DNA of 5,416 bases from contig OMIJ01000161.1 of NCBI GenBank assembly GCA_900299065.1, forward strand, positions 1-5,416, in the 5' to 3' direction. The first letter of the stretch is position 1. The number at the start of each line of letters is the position of its first letter. Below, piece after piece: positions 1 to 5,416 of the stretch. The stretch is from Hyphomicrobiales bacterium (GTDB taxonomy: Bacteria > Pseudomonadota > Alphaproteobacteria > Rhizobiales > Beijerinckiaceae). The notes under the pieces are model-generated. The model was given only the letters and a program-made list of their open reading frames with translations, ran no database searches and was not told where the DNA came from. A program made the position numbers and the translations under genes.

Positions 1-1623
1 GACAAAACCGGTTTGTCCTTCTGGCTGATTGCCCCGCGCGGCCAACAGATCATCGACACAATTTTGCTTGCCCGACAAAATCAGCTTCCGCGCGACCATT
101 TGCGTCTCATCACCCCATCTGATTTACAAGAGCTGGTCATAGCGAGCCAAAGTAAGGAGATTGCCAAACAAGCAGTCAGTGCATTGAGCGATCACGACCT
201 TGATTGGAGTGCGCATACGCCTGCCAATCGATTACAAAAATTGTTTCTGGTGGTGAGCCTATTGGGTCTGCTCATGGGCAGTTTATGGCTTGGCAACCTC
301 GTTACTTTTCTAGGAGCCTGCTTGGGGCTGAGCTTACTGGCAAGCTCATTGCTGAGACTCTTTGCACTGATGAGTGAATTAGAAGATCTGCCCTTACACC
401 CTGCGACACCGCTGCCAGAACATCGCTTACCTATTTATACAATTCTGGTACCGCTCTATCGCGAGGCGAGTGTCGTCGAGGCCCTGCTCACGGCTCTGGA
501 CAAAATTGATTACCCTGCAGCGCGCCTCGATATTAAACTCATCGTCGAGGAAGATGATGTCGAGACTTGGATGGCGCTCAAAAGCCGTCAGCTTGCCGCC
601 AAATATCAGATCATTCGCGCTCCACAAGGAGAGCCACGCACCAAGCCACGTGCTCTCAACATAGCCTTGCCGCTGGCCCGCGGCAGCCTGATCACAGTCT
701 ATGATGCGGAAGATCGGCCTGATCCCTGGCAATTGCGTCAGGCTGCGGCTTTGTTTGCCAGCCTGCCGCGGCGTGTGGCCTGCGTCCAAGCCTGTCTAGT
801 TATTGATAATTGCGCTGACTCCTGGCTCGCACGTCTCTTTGCAATTGAATATGCAGCTTTGTTTGATGTGTTTCTGCCCGGCCTTGCCAGGCTTGGCGTG
901 CCTCTGCCGCTGGGAGGAACGTCGAATCATTTTCGCATTGAGGCGTTAAGAGCCGTAGCGGGATGGGATGCGTGGAATGTCACAGAGGATATTGATCTGG
1001 GTCTGCGCCTGGCCCGGGCAGGCTATGGTATGGCGCATCTTCCCAGCACCACGGATGAAGAAGCTCCAGCACCAGTCTCTGCCTGGCTTCGGCAAAGACG
1101 CCGCTGGCTCAAAGGCTGGATACAGACCCTGATCACCCATTTGCGTGACCCTATACGATTACAACATGAATTGGGTTCGGCTTCCATGCTGGCCGTGCTC
1201 GCTTTGCTGCCAGGTGGCATATTGGGGCCATTGTTCGGCCTCGCCTTTGGCTTTATCGCGCTGGAGGACGCACTCGAGGGGAGTTTGCTCTCGCCACAGA
1301 GCTGGCCTGAGATTGCCCTCAGCACTTTATGGGTTTTTACTGCCTGTGTCGGGTTAGTGGCCATTCTCGCGCCGATCATTCTGGGCATGAAACGTCGCGG
1401 GTTGGGAGCTGACTTTGCAGTGCTTGGCCTGTTGCCTGTTTATTTCCTGTTGCAAAGTTATGCGGCATGGATGGCTTTATTCGAATCGGTTCGCAGTCCC
1501 TATAGCTGGGCAAAAACCCAGCATGGGTTGGCACGCACCTCCCGGCGTCAAATTCTCAACGGCAATGTGGCTGTGATGATTCCCCAAGCCCGCCGACGCT
1601 TTGCACTCTGGCGGCAATCCTGA
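1..1623 (+). CDS. Membrane-bound family 2 glycosyltransferase (XagB-like), 5'-truncated by the window
   Basis: This is a processive-type GT2 enzyme that would transfer sugar from a nucleotide-sugar donor to a growing glycan at the inner membrane. The frame is open to base 1 (first codons D-K-T-G), so the true start lies upstream; the TTG at 13 is only the first start-like codon and has no ribosome site. Numbering from base 1, 540 residues are visible. Residues 1-75 look like the tail of the N-terminal domain seen in this group (around LRLITPSDLQELV). Two membrane helices follow at about 80-98 and 101-122. The GT-A domain starts near YTILVPLYRE (146-154), with acidic VEEDD (182-186), the DxD-type DAED (235-238, bases 703-714), TED (328-330, bases 982-990) and QRRRW (365-369, bases 1093-1107). 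All catalytic motifs are intact. Three further hydrophobic stretches lie at about 393-420, 438-462 and 469-493. The ending PYSWAKTQHG is typical of the group. The polymer made is unknown; exopolysaccharide or beta-glucan is inference from relatives. lysK follows after 125 nt on the same strand. Confidence 0.9.
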   Translation, partial: DKTGLSFWLIAPRGQQIIDTILLARQNQLPRDHLRLITPSDLQELVIASQSKEIAKQAVSALSDHDLDWSAHTPANRLQKLFLVVSLLGLLMGSLWLGNLVTFLGACLGLSLLASSLLRLFALMSELEDLPLHPATPLPEHRLPIYTILVPLYREASVVEALLTALDKIDYPAARLDIKLIVEEDDVETWMALKSRQLAAKYQIIRAPQGEPRTKPRALNIALPLARGSLITVYDAEDRPDPWQLRQAAALFASLPRRVACVQACLVIDNCADSWLARLFAIEYAALFDVFLPGLARLGVPLPLGGTSNHFRIEALRAVAGWDAWNVTEDIDLGLRLARAGYGMAHLPSTTDEEAPAPVSAWLRQRRRWLKGWIQTLITHLRDPIRLQHELGSASMLAVLALLPGGILGPLFGLAFGFIALEDALEGSLLSPQSWPEIALSTLWVFTACVGLVAILAPIILGMKRRGLGADFAVLGLLPVYFLLQSYAAWMALFESVRSPYSWAKTQHGLARTSRRQILNGNVAVMIPQARRRFALWRQS

Positions 1624-1641
1624 GACCAGAAGATACTCGGA

Positions 1642-1668
1642 TTGACGCGAGCCTGCGCAAAACATAGT
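1642..1668 (+). promoter_or_regulatory. Weak sigma70-type promoter candidate ahead of lysK
   Basis: TTGACG at 1642-1647 matches five of six bases of the -35 consensus. CATAGT at 1663-1668 is a poor -10 (four of six) after a short 15-nt spacer; TAGTTT at 1665-1670 gives a 17-nt spacer but a worse match. It lies about 80 nt before the lysK start, in the only non-coding stretch upstream of that gene, which is where a promoter would be expected if lysK is not simply co-transcribed with the glycosyltransferase gene. This is a pattern match only. Confidence 0.25.
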
Positions 1669-1674
1669 TTGCGC
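1655..1674. repeat. Perfect 7-bp inverted repeat between the glycosyltransferase gene and lysK
   Basis: GCGCAAA (1655-1661) and TTTGCGC (1668-1674) are exact reverse complements around a 6-nt loop, ACATAG. The transcript could form a short hairpin about 30 nt after the glycosyltransferase stop. No run of T follows (CTCCCGG comes next), so it is not a classical intrinsic terminator. It overlaps the -10 candidate, so it could equally be an operator. Its function is unknown. Confidence 0.45.
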
Positions 1675-1680
1675 CTCCCG

Positions 1681-1725
1681 GCTTGCGTTGCCTAGGCTTG
1701 CATTGCCAAAGCTTGCGCTGCCAAG
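1681..1725. repeat. Three 15-bp direct tandem repeats upstream of lysK
   Basis: Units are GCTTGCGTTGCCTAG (1681-1695), GCTTGCATTGCCAAA (1696-1710) and GCTTGCGCTGCCAAG (1711-1725). Pairwise identity is 12-13 of 15. A decayed fourth unit may follow at 1726-1740, matching unit three at 8 of 15 positions and ending in the same CAAG that begins the lysK ribosome site. A partial copy may precede at about 1667-1680. The first junction creates a perfect palindrome, GCCTAGGC (1690-1697). The repeat lies in the leader of lysK. It may be a slippage product or a repeated protein-binding site; nothing in the sequence decides between them. Confidence 0.75.
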
Positions 1726-1737
1726 GCTGATGTCTTC

Positions 1738-1742
1738 AAGGA
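1738..1742 (+). promoter_or_regulatory. Shine-Dalgarno site of lysK
   Basis: AAGGA ends 6 nt before the ATG at 1749, a good spacing. It decides the start: the in-frame TTG at 1743 directly abuts this site and cannot be used with it, so translation should begin at 1749. The ATG at 1730 is out of frame. Confidence 0.75.
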
Positions 1743-1748
1743 TTGCCC

Positions 1749-3455
1749 ATGTCTTCTCCCGAAACCCCTTCGCTGATCGAAGCGGCAGCCAGCGCCAATG
1801 CATGGCCTTTCGAAGAGGCCCGCAAACTTATGGCGCGGATTAAGCGCACTGGTCAGACAGAGGTTTTATTCGAGACTGGTTATGGCCCCTCGGGACTACC
1901 GCATATTGGCACATTTGGTGAAGTGGCCCGTACCAGCATGGTCCGCCGGGCTTTTGAAGTACTGAGCGAAGGCAAGATCAAGACAAAGCTGATCGCCTTT
2001 TCCGATGACATGGATGGACTGCGCAAAGTTCCTGACAATGTGCCCAATAAGGAAATGCTCACCAGCCATTTGGGCAAGCCTCTGACCAAAATTCCCGATC
2101 CGTTCGGCAAATACGAGAGCTTTGCGCATCACAACAATGCGATGCTGCGCAACTTTCTTGACCGCTTCGGCTTTGATTATGAATTTGCCTCTTCAACCGA
2201 TTATTATAGCTCGGGCCGTTTTGATGCAGCATTGCTGCATATGCTCGAGCGATTTGATCAGGTGCAGGCAATCATGCTGCCTTCTTTGCGCGAAGAGCGC
2301 GCCTCTACTTATTCGCCTTTTCTGCCCATTCATCCGCGCACTGGCATTGTGATGCAAGTGGCGCTGGAGGCGCGCGATCCCAAAGCAGGCACGATCACCT
2401 GGCGCGATCCTGACACACAAGAAATCTTTGAGACACCGGTCACAGGCGGACATTGCAAATTACAATGGAAGCCAGATTGGGCAATGCGCTGGTATGCCCT
2501 CAAGGTCGATTATGAAATGGCGGGCAAGGATCTGATCGATTCCGTTAAGCTCTCCGGCTCGATTGTCAATGCACTGGGCGGACAAGCCCCAGAGGGCTTT
2601 AATTACGAGCTGTTTCTGGACGAAAAGGGCCAGAAGATTTCCAAATCTAAAGGCAATGGATTGACGATTGAAGAATGGCTGACCTATGCCAGCCCGGAAA
2701 GCCTGTCGCAATTCATGTTCCAGAAACCGCGCGAGGCCAAGCGTCTGCATTTTGATGTGATCCCACGGACCGTCGATGAATATTTGCAGTTTCTGGGTGC
2801 TTATCCGCGTCAGGATTGGAAAATGCGGCTGGGTAACCCTGTGTGGCACATTCATGCCGGTCACCCGCCCAGTGCAGAAGTTCTGCATCATCCAGGCGAG
2901 AATAATTCTGCCACAAGCATTACCTTTGCAATGCTCCTTAATCTGGCCGCTGTGGCCAATAGTGAAGATCCGCAAGTCCTTTGGGGCTTTCTGCGCCGTT
3001 ATGCGCCGGGCGTTTCAGCCAAGAGCCATCCCGGCCTTGATGCCATGGTTGGTTATGCGGTGGCTTATTTCCGTGATTTTGTCCGGCCCCGCAAAACCTA
3101 TCGCCTGCCCGATGATGTGGAGCGTGATGCGCTGACCAAGCTTGATCATATGCTCGCCAATCTGCGCAGCGATGCCAGCGCGGAAGAAATTCAAACCAGT
3201 CTTTACGATGTTGCGCGTCCGATTGCGCGCTATCAGGATTTGAAAGCCAAGGGCGCTACACCCGAGCGTCCCGGTGTGAGCAATGATTGGTTCAATATGC
3301 TTTATGAAATCCTGCTTGGTGAAAGTCGCGGCCCGCGCTTTGGCTCCTTTGCGGCGCTCTATGGCCTGACAGAGACAAGAGCATTGATCTCTAAAGGTCT
3401 TGCAGGTGAACTGGTCGGCGAACATGAGGCCTTTTTAAAAGCCCGCGCAAAATAG
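1749..3455 (+). CDS. lysK: Lysine--tRNA ligase, class I (archaeal-type LysRS)
   Basis: This enzyme charges tRNA-Lys with lysine in the cytoplasm, using ATP (EC 6.1.1.6). The 568-residue protein from the ATG at 1749 is complete. The Rossmann catalytic domain carries the class I signatures: HIGT within PSGLPHIGTFGE (HIGH box, residues 52-55, bases 1902-1913) and KISKS (KMSKS box, residues 296-300, bases 2634-2648). The stretch FSDDMDGLRKVPDNVPN (about 84-100) and GFNYELFLDEKGQKISKS are typical of alphaproteobacterial class I LysRS. The C-terminal part (from about 340) is the helical anticodon-binding region and ends in the usual PRFGSFAALYGL pattern. Class I LysRS is the form of most archaea, spirochaetes and many alphaproteobacteria; most other bacteria use the unrelated class II enzyme. 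The gene is also called lysS. An apparent insertion lies near residues 375-390 compared with relatives as I remember them. All key motifs are intact. It stands 125 nt after the glycosyltransferase gene and its stop is 4 nt from that of the opposing kinase gene. Confidence 0.97.
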   Translation: MSSPETPSLIEAAASANAWPFEEARKLMARIKRTGQTEVLFETGYGPSGLPHIGTFGEVARTSMVRRAFEVLSEGKIKTKLIAFSDDMDGLRKVPDNVPNKEMLTSHLGKPLTKIPDPFGKYESFAHHNNAMLRNFLDRFGFDYEFASSTDYYSSGRFDAALLHMLERFDQVQAIMLPSLREERASTYSPFLPIHPRTGIVMQVALEARDPKAGTITWRDPDTQEIFETPVTGGHCKLQWKPDWAMRWYALKVDYEMAGKDLIDSVKLSGSIVNALGGQAPEGFNYELFLDEKGQKISKSKGNGLTIEEWLTYASPESLSQFMFQKPREAKRLHFDVIPRTVDEYLQFLGAYPRQDWKMRLGNPVWHIHAGHPPSAEVLHHPGENNSATSITFAMLLNLAAVANSEDPQVLWGFLRRYAPGVSAKSHPGLDAMVGYAVAYFRDFVRPRKTYRLPDDVERDALTKLDHMLANLRSDASAEEIQTSLYDVARPIARYQDLKAKGATPERPGVSNDWFNMLYEILLGESRGPRFGSFAALYGLTETRALISKGLAGELVGEHEAFLKARAK

Positions 3456-3459
3456 GCGA

Positions 3460-5416
3460 TCACTGAACTTCGCTCATTTGCATGCGCCATTGGCTCAGTA
3501 AGGCGCGCAAGGCGGCAGGGCGCAGAGGCTTGTTGAGCACACGTATATCAAGCTCGGCCGCGCGGTCACGCATGATCTGGGAACGATCTGCCGTGATCAG
3601 AAGAGCAGGGATTTCGCGTCCGCCGCGTGCACGCAAAGCCTCGATTGCGGCAATGCCATCCCCTTCATCGAGATGATAATCAGCGATGACCACATCTGGC
3701 TCAAACTGATCTTGAGCCATGGCAATTTCTGCGCCAACCAAATCTGCCGCAACCATAACTTTGCAGCTCCAGCCCGAGAGCAGGGTTTCCATCCCTTCCA
3801 GAATTCTTGGTTCATTGTCTATGGCCAATATGCGCAAGCCTGCCAAAGGCTCATGGGTGGTGACAGGCGTCAATCTCTGACGGCGCGGCGCAAGCGTCAA
3901 ATCGCCCTTTGCCAATGGCACTTCAACAGAAAATACGGAGCCCTTGCCAGGCGCAGAGCGCAAAGTGACGGGACAGTCGAGAACACGCGCCAGACGCTCC
4001 ACTATGGAGAGACCCAGACCAAGACCGCGCGCGGTTTTTGCCGCTTGTGGCAGACGTTCAAATTCACGGAAAATCGCATCTTGCTTGTCTGCTGGAATGC
4101 CTAGTCCCGTGTCCCAAACCTCGATGCGCACTTTGTGACCGTGCCGCCGACACCCCACCAAAACTTCACCGGACGGCGTATATTTAATTGCATTTGAAAT
4201 AAGATTTTGCAAAAGGCGCCGCAAGAGACGCCGATCCGATGTCACTGTCAGCGAACAGGGCACGAAGATAAGTTTTAAGGATTTGTTACGTGCCTGCGGT
4301 TCAAATTCCAATTTTAACTGTCGTAAAATATCATCAATGTGGAAAGGCGACGGCTCGGCCTGCATAGCGCCTGCATCGAGACGCGACATTTCCAATAAAG
4401 CTGTAAGAATTTCTTCCACCGCCTCAAGCGAGGCATCAACGTGCTGTGCCAAATCGCCCAGAGAGGGTTGCTGAATTTGCGGTTGCGCAGCTTCTCCGCC
4501 CGCCCCCATGCGCTCAACCAGCGAAGAGACATAAAGACGCGCCGCATTGAGAGGCTGCAACACATCATGGCTGGCAGCTGCCAGAAAGCGCGTCTTGGAA
4601 AGATTGGCTTCATCCGCGCTAAGTTTGGCGCTGGCGAGAGCGGAATTTAATCGCACCAATTCTTCCGTACGCTCGCGCACGCGCTGTTCCAGAGTTTCAT
4701 TGGTCCGTGCAAGCGCCTCTTCTGCGGCAACAGCATCTGTCACATCGGTGTATGTTGTCACAAGACCACCATCAGGCATACGAGCCGAGCGAATTTCAAT
4801 CACCCGTGCCGAAGGTGCCAGACGTAAACGAAAGGGCTCACTTTCATTGATCAAGGCCTGCAGACGCCGCTCGACCAATTGGGCCGGATCACCCTCGCCA
4901 TAAAGTCCACGCGCCGCATTGAAATGCAGCAAGTCCTCCAGATCCAGACCGACGCGCAATTTTTCAGGCGGCAGATCGAACAAATCCCGAAATTCACGAT
5001 TCCAGCAAATGAGCCGCAAGCGTAAATCAAAGACGGTAATGCCCTGCCGCGCAAAATCGAGCGCATGCTGCAATAAATCACGATTATATTGCAAGGTTGT
5101 GGAGGCCTGATCAATGAGCTGAAGAGCCGCGGCCCGCGATACATTGCGTCGACTGAGCAAGAGTGAGAGCACAAGCCGAGAGGAGGCTGCACCCAGAGCA
5201 GCCGCTAAAAGATGTTCGGCAAATTGCAGCAGATGAATATCAGCTTCATCCGAGCCTTTGACCTGCAAGCCTCGTGAGGCATGAAAAACTTCAAATTCTC
5301 GCTTGGTTTGCTCTTGTCCCAGATAGCGCGCAAGCGTCGCTTGTAATTCACTCACAGTGACGCTGACGCTCCACAATTGAAAGGTCGGCATGATGGGCGC
5401 AGACGCCGAGCCGATA
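3460..5416 (-). CDS. Hybrid sensor histidine kinase (PAS-HisKA-HATPase-REC), N-terminal part outside the window; probable symporter-linked kinase
   Basis: This is a two-component sensor kinase with its own receiver domain. Residues are numbered from the Met at 5391, but eight more open codons precede it to the window edge and no ribosome site is seen there, so the gene very likely continues beyond 5416. Residues 14-105 are helical and include LGAASSRLVLSLLL, resembling the linker (STAC-like) that joins a sodium/solute symporter domain to the kinase in CbrA-type proteins. A PAS_7-type domain follows at 105-220 (GITVFDLRLRLICWN), then a coiled coil at 222-262. HisKA has FLAAASHDVLQPL with His275 (bases 4567-4569) as the phosphorylation site. 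The ATPase domain shows the N box (Asn396, Asn400), DTGLGIP (427-433) and GLGLGLSIV (456-464). The receiver (about 518-638) has acidic Asp525/Glu527, phosphoacceptor Asp571 (bases 3679-3681), Thr600 and Lys621. Every catalytic residue is intact. The partner regulator and ligand are not visible. The gene converges on lysK. Confidence 0.92.
   Translation of the reverse strand, partial: IGSASAPIMPTFQLWSVSVTVSELQATLARYLGQEQTKREFEVFHASRGLQVKGSDEADIHLLQFAEHLLAAALGAASSRLVLSLLLSRRNVSRAAALQLIDQASTTLQYNRDLLQHALDFARQGITVFDLRLRLICWNREFRDLFDLPPEKLRVGLDLEDLLHFNAARGLYGEGDPAQLVERRLQALINESEPFRLRLAPSARVIEIRSARMPDGGLVTTYTDVTDAVAAEEALARTNETLEQRVRERTEELVRLNSALASAKLSADEANLSKTRFLAAASHDVLQPLNAARLYVSSLVERMGAGGEAAQPQIQQPSLGDLAQHVDASLEAVEEILTALLEMSRLDAGAMQAEPSPFHIDDILRQLKLEFEPQARNKSLKLIFVPCSLTVTSDRRLLRRLLQNLISNAIKYTPSGEVLVGCRRHGHKVRIEVWDTGLGIPADKQDAIFREFERLPQAAKTARGLGLGLSIVERLARVLDCPVTLRSAPGKGSVFSVEVPLAKGDLTLAPRRQRLTPVTTHEPLAGLRILAIDNEPRILEGMETLLSGWSCKVMVAADLVGAEIAMAQDQFEPDVVIADYHLDEGDGIAAIEALRARGGREIPALLITADRSQIMRDRAAELDIRVLNKPLRPAALRALLSQWRMQMSEVQ

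Noticed and set aside
13..15. TTG at 13 as the true start of the glycosyltransferase gene
   Set aside because: The frame is open to base 1, there is no room for a ribosome site, and relatives have a longer N-terminal domain, so the gene is better read as cut by the window.
1655..1680. The GCGCAAA/TTTGCGC dyad as an intrinsic terminator
   Set aside because: The stem is short and is followed by CTCCCGG rather than a T tract.
1477..1803. Minus-strand 108-codon frame with a pentapeptide-like run (SFGNASLGNAS)
   Set aside because: The run is only the 15-bp tandem repeat read in five-codon steps. The frame overlaps the 3' end of the glycosyltransferase gene and the start of lysK, and has no family match beyond the repeat.
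2460..2975. Minus-strand 171-codon open frame inside lysK
   Set aside because: It is fully antisense to a well-conserved class I LysRS region including KISKS, and its translation resembles no protein family I know; it is a shadow of lysK codon use.
3430..3446. GGCCTTTTTAAAAGCCC near the end of lysK as a terminator
   Set aside because: The arms have a mismatch, there is almost no loop, and it is inside the lysK coding sequence. As a hairpin it is too weak to support a terminator call.
3673..4104. Plus-strand 143-codon open frame opposite the kinase gene
   Set aside because: It is antisense to the ATPase and receiver domains, whose catalytic residues are all intact on the minus strand. Its Arg/Gln-rich translation shows no domain.
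5389..5391. ATG at 5391 as the true start of the kinase gene
   Set aside because: No Shine-Dalgarno sequence lies upstream on the minus strand, the frame continues to the edge, and the segment after it looks like an internal linker rather than an N-terminus.
1..5416. A novel defence, mobile or multi-gene system
   Set aside because: All three genes belong to known families, with intact standard motifs. No transposase, integrase, toxin-antitoxin pair, CRISPR array, tRNA or attachment repeats were seen on either strand.

Overview
The window suggests an alphaproteobacterium, most likely Hyphomicrobiales (Rhizobiales) or a close relative. Three things point there: a class I (archaeal-type) lysyl-tRNA synthetase with wording typical of alphaproteobacterial copies, a GT2 glycosyltransferase with the N-terminal domain common in that class, and a PAS_7/HisKA/REC hybrid kinase of the transporter-linked kind. 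Base composition is moderate (three lines counted by hand gave 50, 62 and 65 % GC). I cannot name a genus from the sequence.

Layout: (1) 1-1623, plus strand, the 3' part of a membrane-bound processive GT2 glycosyltransferase whose 5' end lies outside the window. (2) 1624-1748, a 125-nt gap with a perfect 7-bp inverted repeat, a weak promoter candidate, three 15-bp tandem repeats, and the Shine-Dalgarno sequence of the next gene. (3) 1749-3455, plus strand, a complete lysK (class I lysine--tRNA ligase). (4) 3460-5416, minus strand, a hybrid sensor histidine kinase that runs off the right edge. Its end converges on lysK with only 4 nt between the stop codons.

How the genes relate: lysK is a housekeeping translation gene. 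The glycosyltransferase is probably involved in exopolysaccharide or another surface glycan. The kinase looks like the cytoplasmic part of a solute-symporter-linked sensor (CbrA-like architecture), with the transporter part expected beyond base 5416. I see no functional link between the three, and no mobile element, CRISPR array, RNA gene or defence system. Coding density is high and everything beyond these genes is explained by shadow frames. The main points worth a second look are the truncated kinase and the tandem repeats ahead of lysK. I did not find an undescribed biological system here.
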